Source: Paracoccus sp. (in: a-proteobacteria) (GTDB lineage Bacteria; Pseudomonadota; Alphaproteobacteria; Rhodobacterales; Rhodobacteraceae). Taken from it: a DNA stretch of 38,714 nucleotides. Every line of letters begins with the position of its first letter. The stretch's first letter is position 1. The translations under genes and the position numbers were made by a program. Of this stretch, positions 27,516-35,809 are shown piece after piece. The notes under the pieces are model-generated. The model was not told the origin of the DNA and searched no databases. It worked only from the letters and a program-made list of their open reading frames with translations. The stretch covers positions 1-38,714 of the forward strand of contig NZ_JAUNPC010000024.1 of NCBI RefSeq assembly GCF_030536915.1. The letters run 5' to 3'.

Positions 27516-28001
27516 ATGTTCGCAGTCCTGAAGACGGGCGGCAAGCAGTACCGGGTGCAACCCGGTGACGTGCTGCGCGTCGAGAAACTGGCCGCCGAAG
27601 CCGGCGAAAAGGTACAGTTCAACGAGATCCTGATGATCGGCTCGACCATCGGCGCGCCCCTGGTCAGCGGCGCCGGTGTGGTGGCCGAGGTCATCGACAC
27701 CATCAAGGCCGACAAGGTCATCACCTTCCACAAGCGCCGCCGCAAGCATTCCTCGCAGCGCACCCGTGGGCACCGCCAGCAACTGACGCTGCTGCGCGTG
27801 ACCGAACTGCTGGAAACCGGCGCGGACTCGTCGGACGTCAAGGCGGCCGTGGGCGCGCGTGCGGCGGGCCGCAACCGCGTTGAAGGCGACGACCGCTATG
27901 CCCTGAACAAGACCGAGCAGGCCGAGATGGCCCGCCGCGTCGCCAGCGGCGAAGCCGCCGAGAAATCGGCCGAGCCCGCCACCACCGCTGAGGAGAACTG
28001 A
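27516..28001 (+). CDS. rplU: 50S ribosomal protein L21
   Basis: L21 binds 23S rRNA in the large subunit. The 161-aa protein starts [20 protein letters not shown], continues with [16 protein letters not shown], and ends its core with the RNA-binding [20 protein letters not shown]. Typical L21 is about 103 aa. Here a 58-residue charged Ala-rich C-terminal extension follows ([19 protein letters not shown]..., ending in TTAEEN), as seen in other Alphaproteobacteria. It sits 3 bp before rpmA and is cotranscribed with it. Confidence 0.96.
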   Translation: MFAVLKTGGKQYRVQPGDVLRVEKLAAEAGEKVQFNEILMIGSTIGAPLVSGAGVVAEVIDTIKADKVITFHKRRRKHSSQRTRGHRQQLTLLRVTELLETGADSSDVKAAVGARAAGRNRVEGDDRYALNKTEQAEMARRVASGEAAEKSAEPATTAEEN

Positions 28002-28004
28002 TCC

Positions 28005-28274
28005 ATGGCACACAAGAAAGCAGGCGGCTCGTCCCGGAACGGCCGCGATTCCGCCGGTCGCCGCCTTGGCGTCAAGCTGTTCGGCGGCCAGTCGGTCGTC
28101 GCCGGCAACATCATCGTGCGTCAGCGCGGCACCCAATGGTGGCCGGGCCAGAACGTCGGGATGGGCCGCGACCACACGCTGTTCGCCCTGACCGAAGGCA
28201 CCGTGAGTTTCCGCAAGGGCCTGAAGGGCCGAACCTTCATCTCGATCGAACCCGCGGCCACCGCGGCCGAGTAA
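28005..28274 (+). CDS. rpmA: 50S ribosomal protein L27
   Basis: L27 reaches the peptidyl-transferase centre with its N-terminal tail. The 89-aa protein begins [20 protein letters not shown] and has [20 protein letters not shown] and [14 protein letters not shown], the standard sequence and length. There is no N-terminal leader requiring cleavage, unlike in Firmicutes. It follows rplU directly, and a terminator candidate lies 23 bp after the stop. Confidence 0.97.
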   Translation: MAHKKAGGSSRNGRDSAGRRLGVKLFGGQSVVAGNIIVRQRGTQWWPGQNVGMGRDHTLFALTEGTVSFRKGLKGRTFISIEPAATAAE

Positions 28275-28297
28275 GCCGATCGGCGCAAGCACATTGC

Positions 28298-28326
28298 AAC
28301 GGGGATCGGCGCGGCCGGTCCCCGTT
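28298..28326 (+). terminator. Terminator candidate after rpmA
   Basis: An 8-bp stem AACGGGGA/TCCCCGTT encloses a GC-rich 13-nt loop that can pair further. It is followed by CGCATTTC. It probably ends most rplU-rpmA transcripts before the acetyltransferase gene. Confidence 0.55.
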
Positions 28327-28374
28327 CGCATTTCAGGTTCGCCGCCCAGCCGGCGACACACTGGGGGAGCAGCG

Positions 28375-28965
28375 ATGGATCAACCCGAACTCTTGACCGG
28401 CAGCCGGCCTCATGGCGCGACGGCGCCGGATCTTGCGCAGCCGGACGCCCAGGCAGCGATCCCGGCCGGCCGGTTCCTGCTGCGCCCGCTCCGTACCTCG
28501 GATGCGGGGCTGATCCAGCATTACACCGCAGACCGCCGCGTGGCCGAGGGGACTCGGGCCATTCCCCATCCCCTGCCGCCCGGCGCGTCCGAGCAATATG
28601 TCGCCCGCGCCATGGCCGCCAACCGGACCGAGGATGTCTGGGCCATCGATGCGGCCGATTCGGGGCTGGGCGAGCTTCTGGGCGTTGTCTCACTGACGCG
28701 GATCGAGCCTGACCGGTCCGAGCTCGGTTTCTGGATCGGCTCGGGCTTCTGGAACACGGGCGTCGCGACCGAGGCCGTGCAGGCGCTGGTGGCGGCGAAC
28801 CCGCATCGCTCGCGCACGCTGTTCGCCGAAGCGTTCCAGGACAATCCCGGTTCGGCCAAGGTGCTGACGAACGCGGGCTTCGCCTATCTCGGCGATGCGG
28901 AAAGCTGGTCGGTGGCGCGGGGCGCGCTGGTGCCGACCTGGACCTATCTGCGCCAGATGCGCTGA
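28375..28965 (+). CDS. GNAT family N-acetyltransferase, RimJ-like
   Basis: This 196-aa acetyl-CoA-dependent acetyltransferase of the GNAT type shows RFLLRPLRTSDAGLIQHYTA (start of the fold), ELGFWIGSGFWNTGVATEAV (acetyl-CoA binding motif, in a variant form) and the C-terminal NPGSAKVLTNAGFAYLGDAE. The overall pattern is that of the RimJ/RimL-like group, whose known members modify ribosomal proteins, sugars or drugs. The substrate cannot be assigned. The N-terminal 30 residues are Pro/Ala-rich and variable. The ATG at 28375 has GGGGGAGCAGCG upstream. It is placed next to the ribosomal genes but behind a terminator. Confidence 0.85.
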   Translation: MDQPELLTGSRPHGATAPDLAQPDAQAAIPAGRFLLRPLRTSDAGLIQHYTADRRVAEGTRAIPHPLPPGASEQYVARAMAANRTEDVWAIDAADSGLGELLGVVSLTRIEPDRSELGFWIGSGFWNTGVATEAVQALVAANPHRSRTLFAEAFQDNPGSAKVLTNAGFAYLGDAESWSVARGALVPTWTYLRQMR

Positions 28966-28977
28966 GGCGCAAACGCC

Positions 28978-29475
28978 TCAGACCCCCAGCGAGATCGCGT
29001 TGGCCGCACCCGTCACGAGGACGGATTCAGTCCGCGCCAGCACCGAGGAGCCGAGCGGCAGGGCCACCGTCAGGGTGTCGGCGCCGGGCTGCGCGGGCAT
29101 CCGGGCGGCAGGGGCCTCGGCAGGCGGCGGCGCGCCGACCAGCCGCAGCCGCAGCACGCCGTCGGGATCGGGCAGCACCCTGTCGCCGGGCCGGGGCGTG
29201 GCCGTCACAAGCTCGACATTCCACCAGCCCTTGGTCGGCGGCATCGCCGTGACGACCAGAAGGCGGCCTTCCAGCGTCTGCTCCCACCGCGCCGACAGCA
29301 CCTGCGCCACCGGCAGGCGCGCGTCGTCGCGGATGTCATAGCCGTCCTCGGGCACAAGCGTCTGCGGCGCGCGGGGGGCGCGCTCTCCTCCGAACCAGCG
29401 CATGGGGTTCAGGCTGCTGTCGCCGCAACCGGCGAGCATCAGGCAGGCGGCCATCGGCCAGATTGCGCGGTTCAT
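28978..29475 (-). CDS. Predicted lipoprotein, function unknown
   Basis: This 165-aa protein has a lipoprotein signal MNRAIWPMAACLMLAGCGDS (lipobox LAGC, Cys17), so it is membrane-anchored in the periplasm. The mature part is mostly beta-rich (ARWEQTLEGRLLVVTAMPPT, WWNVELVTATPRPGD), with no motif that identifies a family for me. It converges with the GNAT gene (12 bp between stops) and is divergent from sufE. An upstream in-frame ATG adds about 15 residues before the signal and is rejected. Confidence 0.75.
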   Translation of the reverse strand: MNRAIWPMAACLMLAGCGDSSLNPMRWFGGERAPRAPQTLVPEDGYDIRDDARLPVAQVLSARWEQTLEGRLLVVTAMPPTKGWWNVELVTATPRPGDRVLPDPDGVLRLRLVGAPPPAEAPAARMPAQPGADTLTVALPLGSSVLARTESVLVTGAANAISLGV

Positions 29476-29601
29476 CGGCAGGCTTCCCCTTCTTGCATCC
29501 TGCCGGTGATAGGACATCGGCGGCGGACCCGGAAGGGGCGCTTTGACCTTGGCCACCCGAGGCATTATATCACGCGCCCGCAGCAGACGCAGGAAGCCAG
29601 C

Positions 29602-30015
29602 ATGGCCACGCCCGCCTTTGAAGACATCGCCGACACCTTCGACTTCCTCGACAGTTGGGAAGACCGCTACCGCCATGTGATCGAGCTTGGCCGCGCCATG
29701 CCGCCGATGGACCCGGCACTGCAGGTTCCCGCCACCAAGGTCGAGGGCTGCGCGAGCCAGGTCTGGATCATGCCGCGTATTCAGGATGGCCGCTTCGACT
29801 TCCAGGGCGACAGCGACGCGCTGATCGTGCGCGGGCTGATCGCCGTGCTGCACGCGCTGTATTCCGGCCTGCCGGTGGATGCGGTCGAGAAAGTCGATGC
29901 CCCGGCCGAGCTTGGCCGGCTGGGCCTTGACGCGCATCTGTCGGCCCAGCGGTCGAACGGGCTGCGCGCCATGGTCCAGCGCATCCGCGACAGCGCCGCC
30001 GCCGCGGTCGCCTGA
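29602..30015 (+). CDS. sufE: SufE family sulfur acceptor
   Basis: SufE accepts sulfur from the cysteine desulfurase SufS as a persulfide for Fe-S cluster assembly. The 137-aa protein matches the family length and shows SWEDRYRHVIELGRAMPPMD and the active-site Cys50 in KVEGCASQVWI. The region LIVRGLIAVLHALYSG and the C-terminal GLDAHLSAQRSNGLRAMVQR are also conserved. No suf operon genes are next to it. It converges with the glutathione peroxidase gene, with 5 bp between the stops. Confidence 0.95.
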   Translation: MATPAFEDIADTFDFLDSWEDRYRHVIELGRAMPPMDPALQVPATKVEGCASQVWIMPRIQDGRFDFQGDSDALIVRGLIAVLHALYSGLPVDAVEKVDAPAELGRLGLDAHLSAQRSNGLRAMVQRIRDSAAAAVA

Positions 30016-30020
30016 CCCCC

Positions 30021-30569
30021 TCAGGCGGGCTCGGCCAGGGCGCGGTCGATGGCCGCGACCAGCCGCGGATCGTCCGCCGCCACGTCCGGGGCGAAGCGCC
30101 CGATTACCTTTCCGTCGCGGCCGACCAGGAACTTCTCGAAGTTCCACTGCACCTCGGGGGCGGGGTTCACGGGAATCCCGAAGCCTTCCAGCCGAGTGCG
30201 CCACGGCCCGTCGCCCTCGGCCTGCGGCGCCTCGGCGATCAGGCGGGCGTAAAGGGCGTGCTTGTCCGCGCCTGCGACCGAGGCCTTGGCAGCCAGCGGA
30301 AAGCTCACGTCAAAACGGCTCTGGCAGAAGTCGAGGATCTCGGCGTCCGTGCCCGGTTCCTGCTGCTTGAAGTCGTTGGCAGGCACGCCGAGGATGACCA
30401 GCCCTTGGTCCTTCTTCGCGCGATGCAGGGCCTCAAGCCCCTCATACTGAGGGGTCAGGCCGCATTTCGAGGCGACATTGACGACCAGCAGGACTTTGCC
30501 CGCCCAGTCGGCCAGCCGGGCCTCTTGGCCGTTGTTCATCCTGATCCCGATTTCGGCCAGTTCGCTCAT
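30021..30569 (-). CDS. Glutathione peroxidase family protein (Cys type)
   Basis: This thiol peroxidase of 182 aa reduces hydroperoxides with glutathione or thioredoxin. The peroxidatic residue is Cys36 in [17 protein letters not shown] (not selenocysteine). Gln and Trp of the catalytic group are in [11 protein letters not shown] and [14 protein letters not shown]. The length is slightly above the 160 typical of the BtuE/GPx group. The start ATG overlaps the mnmA stop (ATGA), so it is translationally coupled to the tRNA-thiolation gene. Confidence 0.93.
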   Translation of the reverse strand: MSELAEIGIRMNNGQEARLADWAGKVLLVVNVASKCGLTPQYEGLEALHRAKKDQGLVILGVPANDFKQQEPGTDAEILDFCQSRFDVSFPLAAKASVAGADKHALYARLIAEAPQAEGDGPWRTRLEGFGIPVNPAPEVQWNFEKFLVGRDGKVIGRFAPDVAADDPRLVAAIDRALAEPA

Positions 30570-31732
30570 CGGCGTGATTCCCTTCTGGTGATCCAGCCGC
30601 CGCCCAGCACGCGGGTCGAACCGGCTTCGTAGAAGACGCAGGCCTGTCCGGGGCTGACGCCCTGTTCGGCCTCGGCAAGAACGACCTCGGCCGTGGTCGG
30701 GCCGGTCGGGCGCAGCATCGCCGGCGCGGGCGGCCGGGTCGAGCGGATGCGGACGGCGATCTCGCGTTCCGCCACATCGGTGAAGGCGCCGGCGCCCAGC
30801 CAGTTGACCTCGGCCACCGGCACGGTCCGGGTCGCCAGCGCCGAACGCGGCCCGACGACGACATGGCGCGCCTCGGGGTCCAGCCGGACGACATACAGCG
30901 GATCGCCCAGGCCGCCGATGCCGAGGCCGCGGCGCTGGCCGATGGTATAGTGGATCACGCCGCGATGCTGCCCCAGCATGTTGCCGTCCATGTCCACGAT
31001 GTCGCCCGGATCGGCGGCGCCGGGGCGCAGCTTCTCGATCACCGCGGCATAGTTGCCTTCCGGCACGAAGCAGATGTCCTGGCTGTCCGGCTTGTCGGCG
31101 ACGACCAGCCCGTAACGCGCGGCAAGCGCCCGCGTTTCCGCCTTGCTGACAAGGCCGCCCAGCGGAAAGCGCAGGAACTCCAACTGCTCACGGGTGGTCG
31201 AGAACAGGAAGTAGCTCTGGTCGCGGTTGCCGTCCGCGGCCATGTGCAGTTCGGCCCCGTCGGGACCTTCCAGCCGGCGGATGTAGTGGCCCGTCGCCAT
31301 GCAGTCGGCGTCAAGCTCGCGCGCCGTTTCCAGCAGGTCGCGGAACTTCACCCGCTCGTTGCAGCGGATGCAGGGGACCGGGGTGGCCCCCGCGAGATAG
31401 GCGTCGGCGAATTCCTCGATCACCGACTCGCGGAAGCGGTTTTCATAATCCAGCACGTAATGCGGGATGCCGATGCGTTCGGCCACGCGGCGGGCGTCGT
31501 GGATGTCCTGGCCGGCGCAGCAGGCGCCCTTCTTCTTCAGCGCGGCGCCGTGGTCATACAACTGCAAGGTGACGCCGATCACGTCATAGCCTTCCGACTT
31601 GAGCAGCGCGGCCACGACAGAACTGTCGACGCCGCCGGACATGGCGACGACGACCCGCGTTTCGGCGGGGGTGCGGGCAAAGCCGAGGCTGTTGAGGGCG
31701 GGCGCGGTGCGGCGCGGATCTTGGACTGTCAC
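30566..31732 (-). CDS. mnmA: tRNA-specific 2-thiouridylase
   Basis: MnmA makes 2-thiouridine at position 34 of tRNAs for Lys, Glu and Gln. The 388-aa protein has the PP-loop ATP-binding motif [13 protein letters not shown] near residue 31, GVTLQLYD, the first catalytic cysteine in [26 protein letters not shown] and [13 protein letters not shown] with the second catalytic cysteine. The C-terminal beta domain ([24 protein letters not shown]) follows. The length fits the family (about 370-390). Sulfur supply through the IscS/SufE route is known for this modification; sufE lies nearby but on the other strand. Confidence 0.96.
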   Translation of the reverse strand: MTVQDPRRTAPALNSLGFARTPAETRVVVAMSGGVDSSVVAALLKSEGYDVIGVTLQLYDHGAALKKKGACCAGQDIHDARRVAERIGIPHYVLDYENRFRESVIEEFADAYLAGATPVPCIRCNERVKFRDLLETARELDADCMATGHYIRRLEGPDGAELHMAADGNRDQSYFLFSTTREQLEFLRFPLGGLVSKAETRALAARYGLVVADKPDSQDICFVPEGNYAAVIEKLRPGAADPGDIVDMDGNMLGQHRGVIHYTIGQRRGLGIGGLGDPLYVVRLDPEARHVVVGPRSALATRTVPVAEVNWLGAGAFTDVAEREIAVRIRSTRPPAPAMLRPTGPTTAEVVLAEAEQGVSPGQACVFYEAGSTRVLGGGWITRRESRR

Positions 31733-31872
31733 GGGAATGTCCGTTCAGACGGGAAATGGCAGAATGCCCGAATATACGAAAAATGCCGATTGTTTCAACC
31801 GGCTCGCATTCACCGGGACTTAACGGCTTGATGGCACAGAGGGACAGACGGCAACCACGGGGAAAGCAAGCC

Positions 31873-32154
31873 ATGTTCGTCCGAAAATCTTTGCGGCCTA
31901 GGACGGCGACACTGGGGGATGGCAGCGTGCTGACCCTTGCGGACCTGCCATCGGGAACGGAACGCTGGGTCGCCCGGCGCAAGGCGACGGTGGTGCAGGC
32001 CATCGACCACGGGCTTCTGACCCGCGACGAGGCGATCGCCCGCTATGGCCTCAGCGAGGAGGAACTGGACGGCTGGATCACCACCTCCTCGCGCCTGGGG
32101 CCGGCGGCGCTGAAGGTGAAGGCGATCCGGAAAAACCGCCTGCGCGCAACCTGA
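31873..32154 (+). CDS. sciP: SciP-like CtrA inhibitor (DUF1153)
   Basis: This 93-aa helix-turn-helix protein of the DUF1153/SciP family reads MFVRKSLRPRTATLGDGSVL, then ERWVARRKATVVQAIDHGLL and DEAIARYGLSEEELDGW. In Caulobacter SciP binds CtrA and prevents it from activating promoters. The length matches the family from the ATG at 31873. An upstream in-frame ATG at 31831 would add 14 residues not seen in relatives. It is directly upstream of ctrA in the same direction, with 85 bp between. Confidence 0.88.
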   Translation: MFVRKSLRPRTATLGDGSVLTLADLPSGTERWVARRKATVVQAIDHGLLTRDEAIARYGLSEEELDGWITTSSRLGPAALKVKAIRKNRLRAT

Positions 32155-32174
32155 GGCTGATTCGTGATGGCGTG

Positions 32175-32189
32175 CTAACCGGATCTTAA
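32175..32189 (+). promoter_or_regulatory. Candidate CtrA binding site upstream of ctrA
   Basis: CTAA-CCGGATC-TTAA matches the CtrA full site TTAA-N7-TTAA with one mismatch, 50 bp before the ctrA start. Autoregulation of ctrA is known in Caulobacter. A second TTAAC half-site lies upstream of sciP near 31819. Confidence 0.6.
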
Positions 32190-32239
32190 CTATTAGGTCC
32201 CTAACGTGAGGCATCACGGAACACGAGGGAGACCAAGTC

Positions 32240-32953
<714 letters not shown>

Positions 32954-33136
32954 GCCGTCCGCCCTTCATGGCGCCTCGGCGTTTTCAGGCAACAGGGCTT
33001 GCCGCCCTTGGCCACGGCATCAAGCCGCGTGGTTCCGGTGGTCTGCTCGTCCTGCGCCCCGGCGTCTTCTGAGATCATGCCCCTTCCCTGCCCCGGCGAG
33101 ATGGGGCAATCCGGGATGTGACATGAGGGGCAGGCC

Positions 33137-34090
33137 ATGACGCAGAAGATCATCATCGACACCGATCCGGGCCAGGATGACGCCGTGGCGATCCTGCTCG
33201 CGCTGGGCGCCCCCGAACTTGAGGTGCTGGGCCTCACGGTCGTTGCCGGAAACGTTCCGCTCTCCCTGACGCTGCGCAATGCCCTGCAGATCTGCGAGCT
33301 TGCCGGCCGTCCCGACCTGCCCGTCCATGCCGGCTGCAAGGAACCGCTGGAGGGCCGGCTGATCACGGCCGAGCATGTCCATGGCGAGTCCGGCCTTGAC
33401 GGCGTGGAATTGCCCGAGCCCACGATGCCGGTCGCCCCCGGCCATGCCGCCGATTTCATCGTCGAGACGATCCGGCGAGAGCCTGCGGACAGCGTGACCC
33501 TTGTGCCCATAGGTCCGCTGACCAACATCGCCGAGGCGTTCCGCCGCGCCCCCGACGTCTCCGGGCGGGTCGGGCGCATCGTCCTGATGGGCGGCGGCAC
33601 CTTCGGCAACGTGACGCCCGCCGCCGAGTTCAACATCCACGTCGATCCCCTAGCCGCCGCCGAGGTCTTTGCCTCGGGCGCCAATCTGGTGGTCCTGCCG
33701 CTTGATGCGACGCACAAGGCGCTGACCAGCCGCGACTGGATCGAGACGGTGCGCGCGGCCGGCCCTGTCGGCGCTGCGGTCGCCGGCTGGACCTCGTCCT
33801 ACGAACGCTTCGACCGCGAGAAATACGGCGCCGAGGGCGCGCCGCTGCATGATCCCTGCGCCGTCGCCTGGCTGATCGACCCGACCCTTTTCACGGGGCG
33901 TCGCATCAATGTCGAGATCGAGACCGGGGGCCAATGGACCCGCGGCATGACCGTCGCCGACTGGTGGGGCGCGACGGACCGCGCGCCGAACGCGCTCTTC
34001 ATCCGCGATCTGGACCGTGACGGGCTGTTCCGCCTTTTGGCCGACCGCATCGCCCGGCTGGACGCAGGACACGCCAGCGCCACACGATAG
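33137..34090 (+). CDS. Inosine-uridine preferring nucleoside hydrolase
   Basis: This 317-aa nucleoside hydrolase cleaves N-glycosidic bonds of ribonucleosides for salvage. It has the calcium-binding signature DTDPGQDDAVAILLAL at the N-terminus, LTVVAGNVPL, VTLVPIGPLTNIAEAF, LMGGG, PAAEFNIHVDPLAAAEVF and HDPCAVAWLIDPTLF, the full set of family motifs. It is probably cytosolic, since there is no signal peptide. The start has GAGGGGCAGGCC before the ATG at 33137. It follows ctrA after 183 bp without functional link. Confidence 0.93.
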   Translation: MTQKIIIDTDPGQDDAVAILLALGAPELEVLGLTVVAGNVPLSLTLRNALQICELAGRPDLPVHAGCKEPLEGRLITAEHVHGESGLDGVELPEPTMPVAPGHAADFIVETIRREPADSVTLVPIGPLTNIAEAFRRAPDVSGRVGRIVLMGGGTFGNVTPAAEFNIHVDPLAAAEVFASGANLVVLPLDATHKALTSRDWIETVRAAGPVGAAVAGWTSSYERFDREKYGAEGAPLHDPCAVAWLIDPTLFTGRRINVEIETGGQWTRGMTVADWWGATDRAPNALFIRDLDRDGLFRLLADRIARLDAGHASATR

Positions 34091-34101
34091 GGCACGACGA
34101 G

Positions 34102-34124
34102 CCGCCTTTGTCGGCAAAAGGCGG
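34102..34124 (+). terminator. Inverted repeat after the nucleoside hydrolase gene
   Basis: CCGCCTTT-GTCGGCA-AAAGGCGG is an 8-bp stem with a 7-nt loop, 11 bp after the stop. The T tract is weak, so this is only a candidate terminator. Confidence 0.45.
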
Positions 34125-34728
34125 TATCTGGTGCCGCAAACGCCTGCGGCATGGTCAGTCGAGGCGGAATAATTCCTCGAAGACAGCTACTTTCAGAGCC
34201 TTCATCGCTCGTCGCCGACGTCACAAGTCCGCCGAGCAAGTCTGTCTGACCTTTCGGGTGGCCCCTTGATCGTCACCAGCCTTGTTCCCTAGGGTCAACC
34301 AGGCGAGCCATGCCAAGGCTGCCCACCACATCTTCGGCGCGGCGAAGCCTTCAGGCTCTGCACAGCGGAACATGCAGGCGTTCCCTTGGCCCAAAGGGAG
34401 TTCTGATCCGATCGAAGCAGTCGAGCAACAATCGTCTTTCCCTTGTCGTCAAGCGGGCAGTACCCGTCAGCGCCGTTCCTGTGCAGGCTGCCAACTTCTG
34501 GCCGGGGCTGCATGGGACGATGGAATGCAGATCACCTGGCGATCCTCGGGCAAAGCTGGCGTCCTTCCCCGCCTGCGCTGCAGGAAACCGCATCGGGACC
34601 TCGCGGTGGCAGTTCCATCCCCCGCGATGCCGGAGGCCGGATTCGCGCCTGACCTGCGGACAAGACGCGTCATCGGGACCCGCACGGCCCCTCTGGACAG
34701 GGCAGCCCGCCTTCGGCATCCCCGCGCC
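34125..34728. other. 600-bp stretch without a recognisable gene
   Basis: Neither strand has an ORF with the strong third-position GC of the neighbours, which suggests non-coding or imported, decayed DNA. A minus-strand 50-codon frame (34221-34373, starting MFRCAEPEGFAAPKMWWAAL) has a hydrophobic run but ordinary codon statistics and only AAGGGAA upstream. I do not annotate it as a gene. The plus frame is open into the YitT-like gene but lacks protein character. Confidence 0.5.
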
Positions 34729-35367
34729 ATGAACAGCGCCACGCCGACTGCCCCGGACAGCCCTGCACTGCCCCAGCCTCATCCGCACAGCCGGCTGGAG
34801 GATGCCCAAGGCATTGCTTTCGGCGCGGTGATGGCTGCCTTCGGGGCGTTGCTGCTGGGCAGCGCGGGGCTGATCACCGGGCAGCTTGCGGGGCTTGCGC
34901 TGCTGATCTCGCAGGCGACCGGCTGGGGGTTCGGGCCGGTCTATCTGGTGCTGAGCCTGCCCTTCTACGGCTTCGGCTACCGGCGGATGGGCTTGGGATT
35001 CCTGCGCCGCACCATCGCGGCGGTGCTGCTGATGGTGGTGGCCTCGATGCTGCTGCCCAAGCTCATCAGCTTCGACAGCCTGCATCCGGGCGCGGCAGCT
35101 CTGCTGGCGGGCTTCGTCTCGGGCTCGGGGCTGCTGGCGCTGTTCCGGCATCGCACCAGCCTGGGCGGGATCGGGGCCGTGGCGCTGGACCTTCAGGACC
35201 GCTTGGGGGTCAAGGCGGGCTGGGTGCAGATGGGCTTCGACGCGGTGCTGTTCGCCGTCGCGCTCATGCTTCTGCCGCTGGACCGGGTGCTGTGGTCGGC
35301 CCTGGGCGCGGCGGTCCTGAACCTCGTCATCGCGATCAACCACCGCCGCGACCGCTATATCGTCTGA
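34729..35367 (+). CDS. YitT/DUF161 family membrane protein
   Basis: This 212-aa integral membrane protein has about five to six hydrophobic segments. Segment one contains GIAFGAVMAAFGALLLGSAG and ITGQLAGLALLISQATGW, and segment two FGPVYLVLSLPFYGFGYRRM, matching the YitT N-terminal membrane domain (GGxxG-like and LxxxxPFYxxGxRRxG). It lacks the C-terminal DUF2179 cytosolic domain found in longer relatives. The function of the family is not established. The start at 34729 precedes the first conserved segment; the frame extends far upstream but without membrane or codon support. Confidence 0.8.
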   Translation: MNSATPTAPDSPALPQPHPHSRLEDAQGIAFGAVMAAFGALLLGSAGLITGQLAGLALLISQATGWGFGPVYLVLSLPFYGFGYRRMGLGFLRRTIAAVLLMVVASMLLPKLISFDSLHPGAAALLAGFVSGSGLLALFRHRTSLGGIGAVALDLQDRLGVKAGWVQMGFDAVLFAVALMLLPLDRVLWSALGAAVLNLVIAINHRRDRYIV

Positions 35368-35368
35368 T

Positions 35369-35722
35369 TCACGCGGGCACCCCGAGTGCGCGCTTGACGC
35401 TTGCTGTCCAGCCCAGGAACTGCTGGTCCCCGGCGACGATGGCGGGGCGCTTCATCACCGAGGGCCGCGCCTCAAGCATCGCGACGGGGTCCTCGGCGCG
35501 TTCTTCCTCGGACATGCCGCGCCAGGTCAGGCTTGCCCGGTTGATGAGCTTGTCGCCGAAATCCGACACCAGGCGCGCGCGCTCATCCTGCGACAGCGGC
35601 GCGTCCCTGACATCGCGGAAGTCCACGCTCCAGCCGGCTTCCTCAAGCGCGGCCTGCGCCTTCTGGCAGGTCGAGCAATGCGAAAGCCCGAGCATGGCCA
35701 GCCGTCGTGCGTCCTTCGCCAT
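35369..35722 (-). CDS. ArsC/Spx-like thioredoxin-fold reductase
   Basis: This 117-aa protein of the ArsC/Spx family shows a CxxC in GLSHCSTCQKAQAALEEAG (Cys16, Cys19), then DKLINRASLTWRGMSEEERA and PSVMKRPAIVAGDQQFLGW. True ArsC enzymes use one catalytic cysteine followed by K/R and an Arg triad. The two-cysteine arrangement makes a general thiol reductase or YffB-like protein as likely as arsenate reductase, and no other ars genes are nearby. The ATG overlaps the stop of the 25-aa lipoprotein gene (TGATG), so the two are coupled. Confidence 0.85.
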   Translation of the reverse strand: MAKDARRLAMLGLSHCSTCQKAQAALEEAGWSVDFRDVRDAPLSQDERARLVSDFGDKLINRASLTWRGMSEEERAEDPVAMLEARPSVMKRPAIVAGDQQFLGWTASVKRALGVPA

Positions 35723-35799
35723 CAGATGAACGGAACCAGCGGCACGCCGCAGGCGGCCAGCGCCAGCAGCGCGGAAAGGGCAAGCAGGGTCTTCATCAT
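35722..35799 (-). CDS. 25-aa small lipoprotein
   Basis: This 25-codon gene encodes almost only a lipoprotein signal (MMKTLLALSALLALAACG, lipobox LAAC, Cys17) and an eight-residue mature tail, GVPLVPFI. GGAG lies 3-6 bp before the tandem ATGs. It begins 10 bp after the DUF3422 stop and its stop overlaps the arsC-like start (TGATG), a tight operon that argues for real translation. From memory, similar tiny lipoproteins with a VPFI-type ending occur in Rhodobacterales; function unknown. Confidence 0.7.
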   Translation of the reverse strand: MMKTLLALSALLALAACGVPLVPFI

Positions 35800-35809
35800 C
35801 TTCTCCGTG

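Noticed and set aside
35623-35682. ArsC-like gene as evidence for an arsenic resistance cluster
   Set aside because: No arsR, arsB or acr3 gene nearby, and the CxxC form fits a general ArsC/Spx-like reductase equally well.
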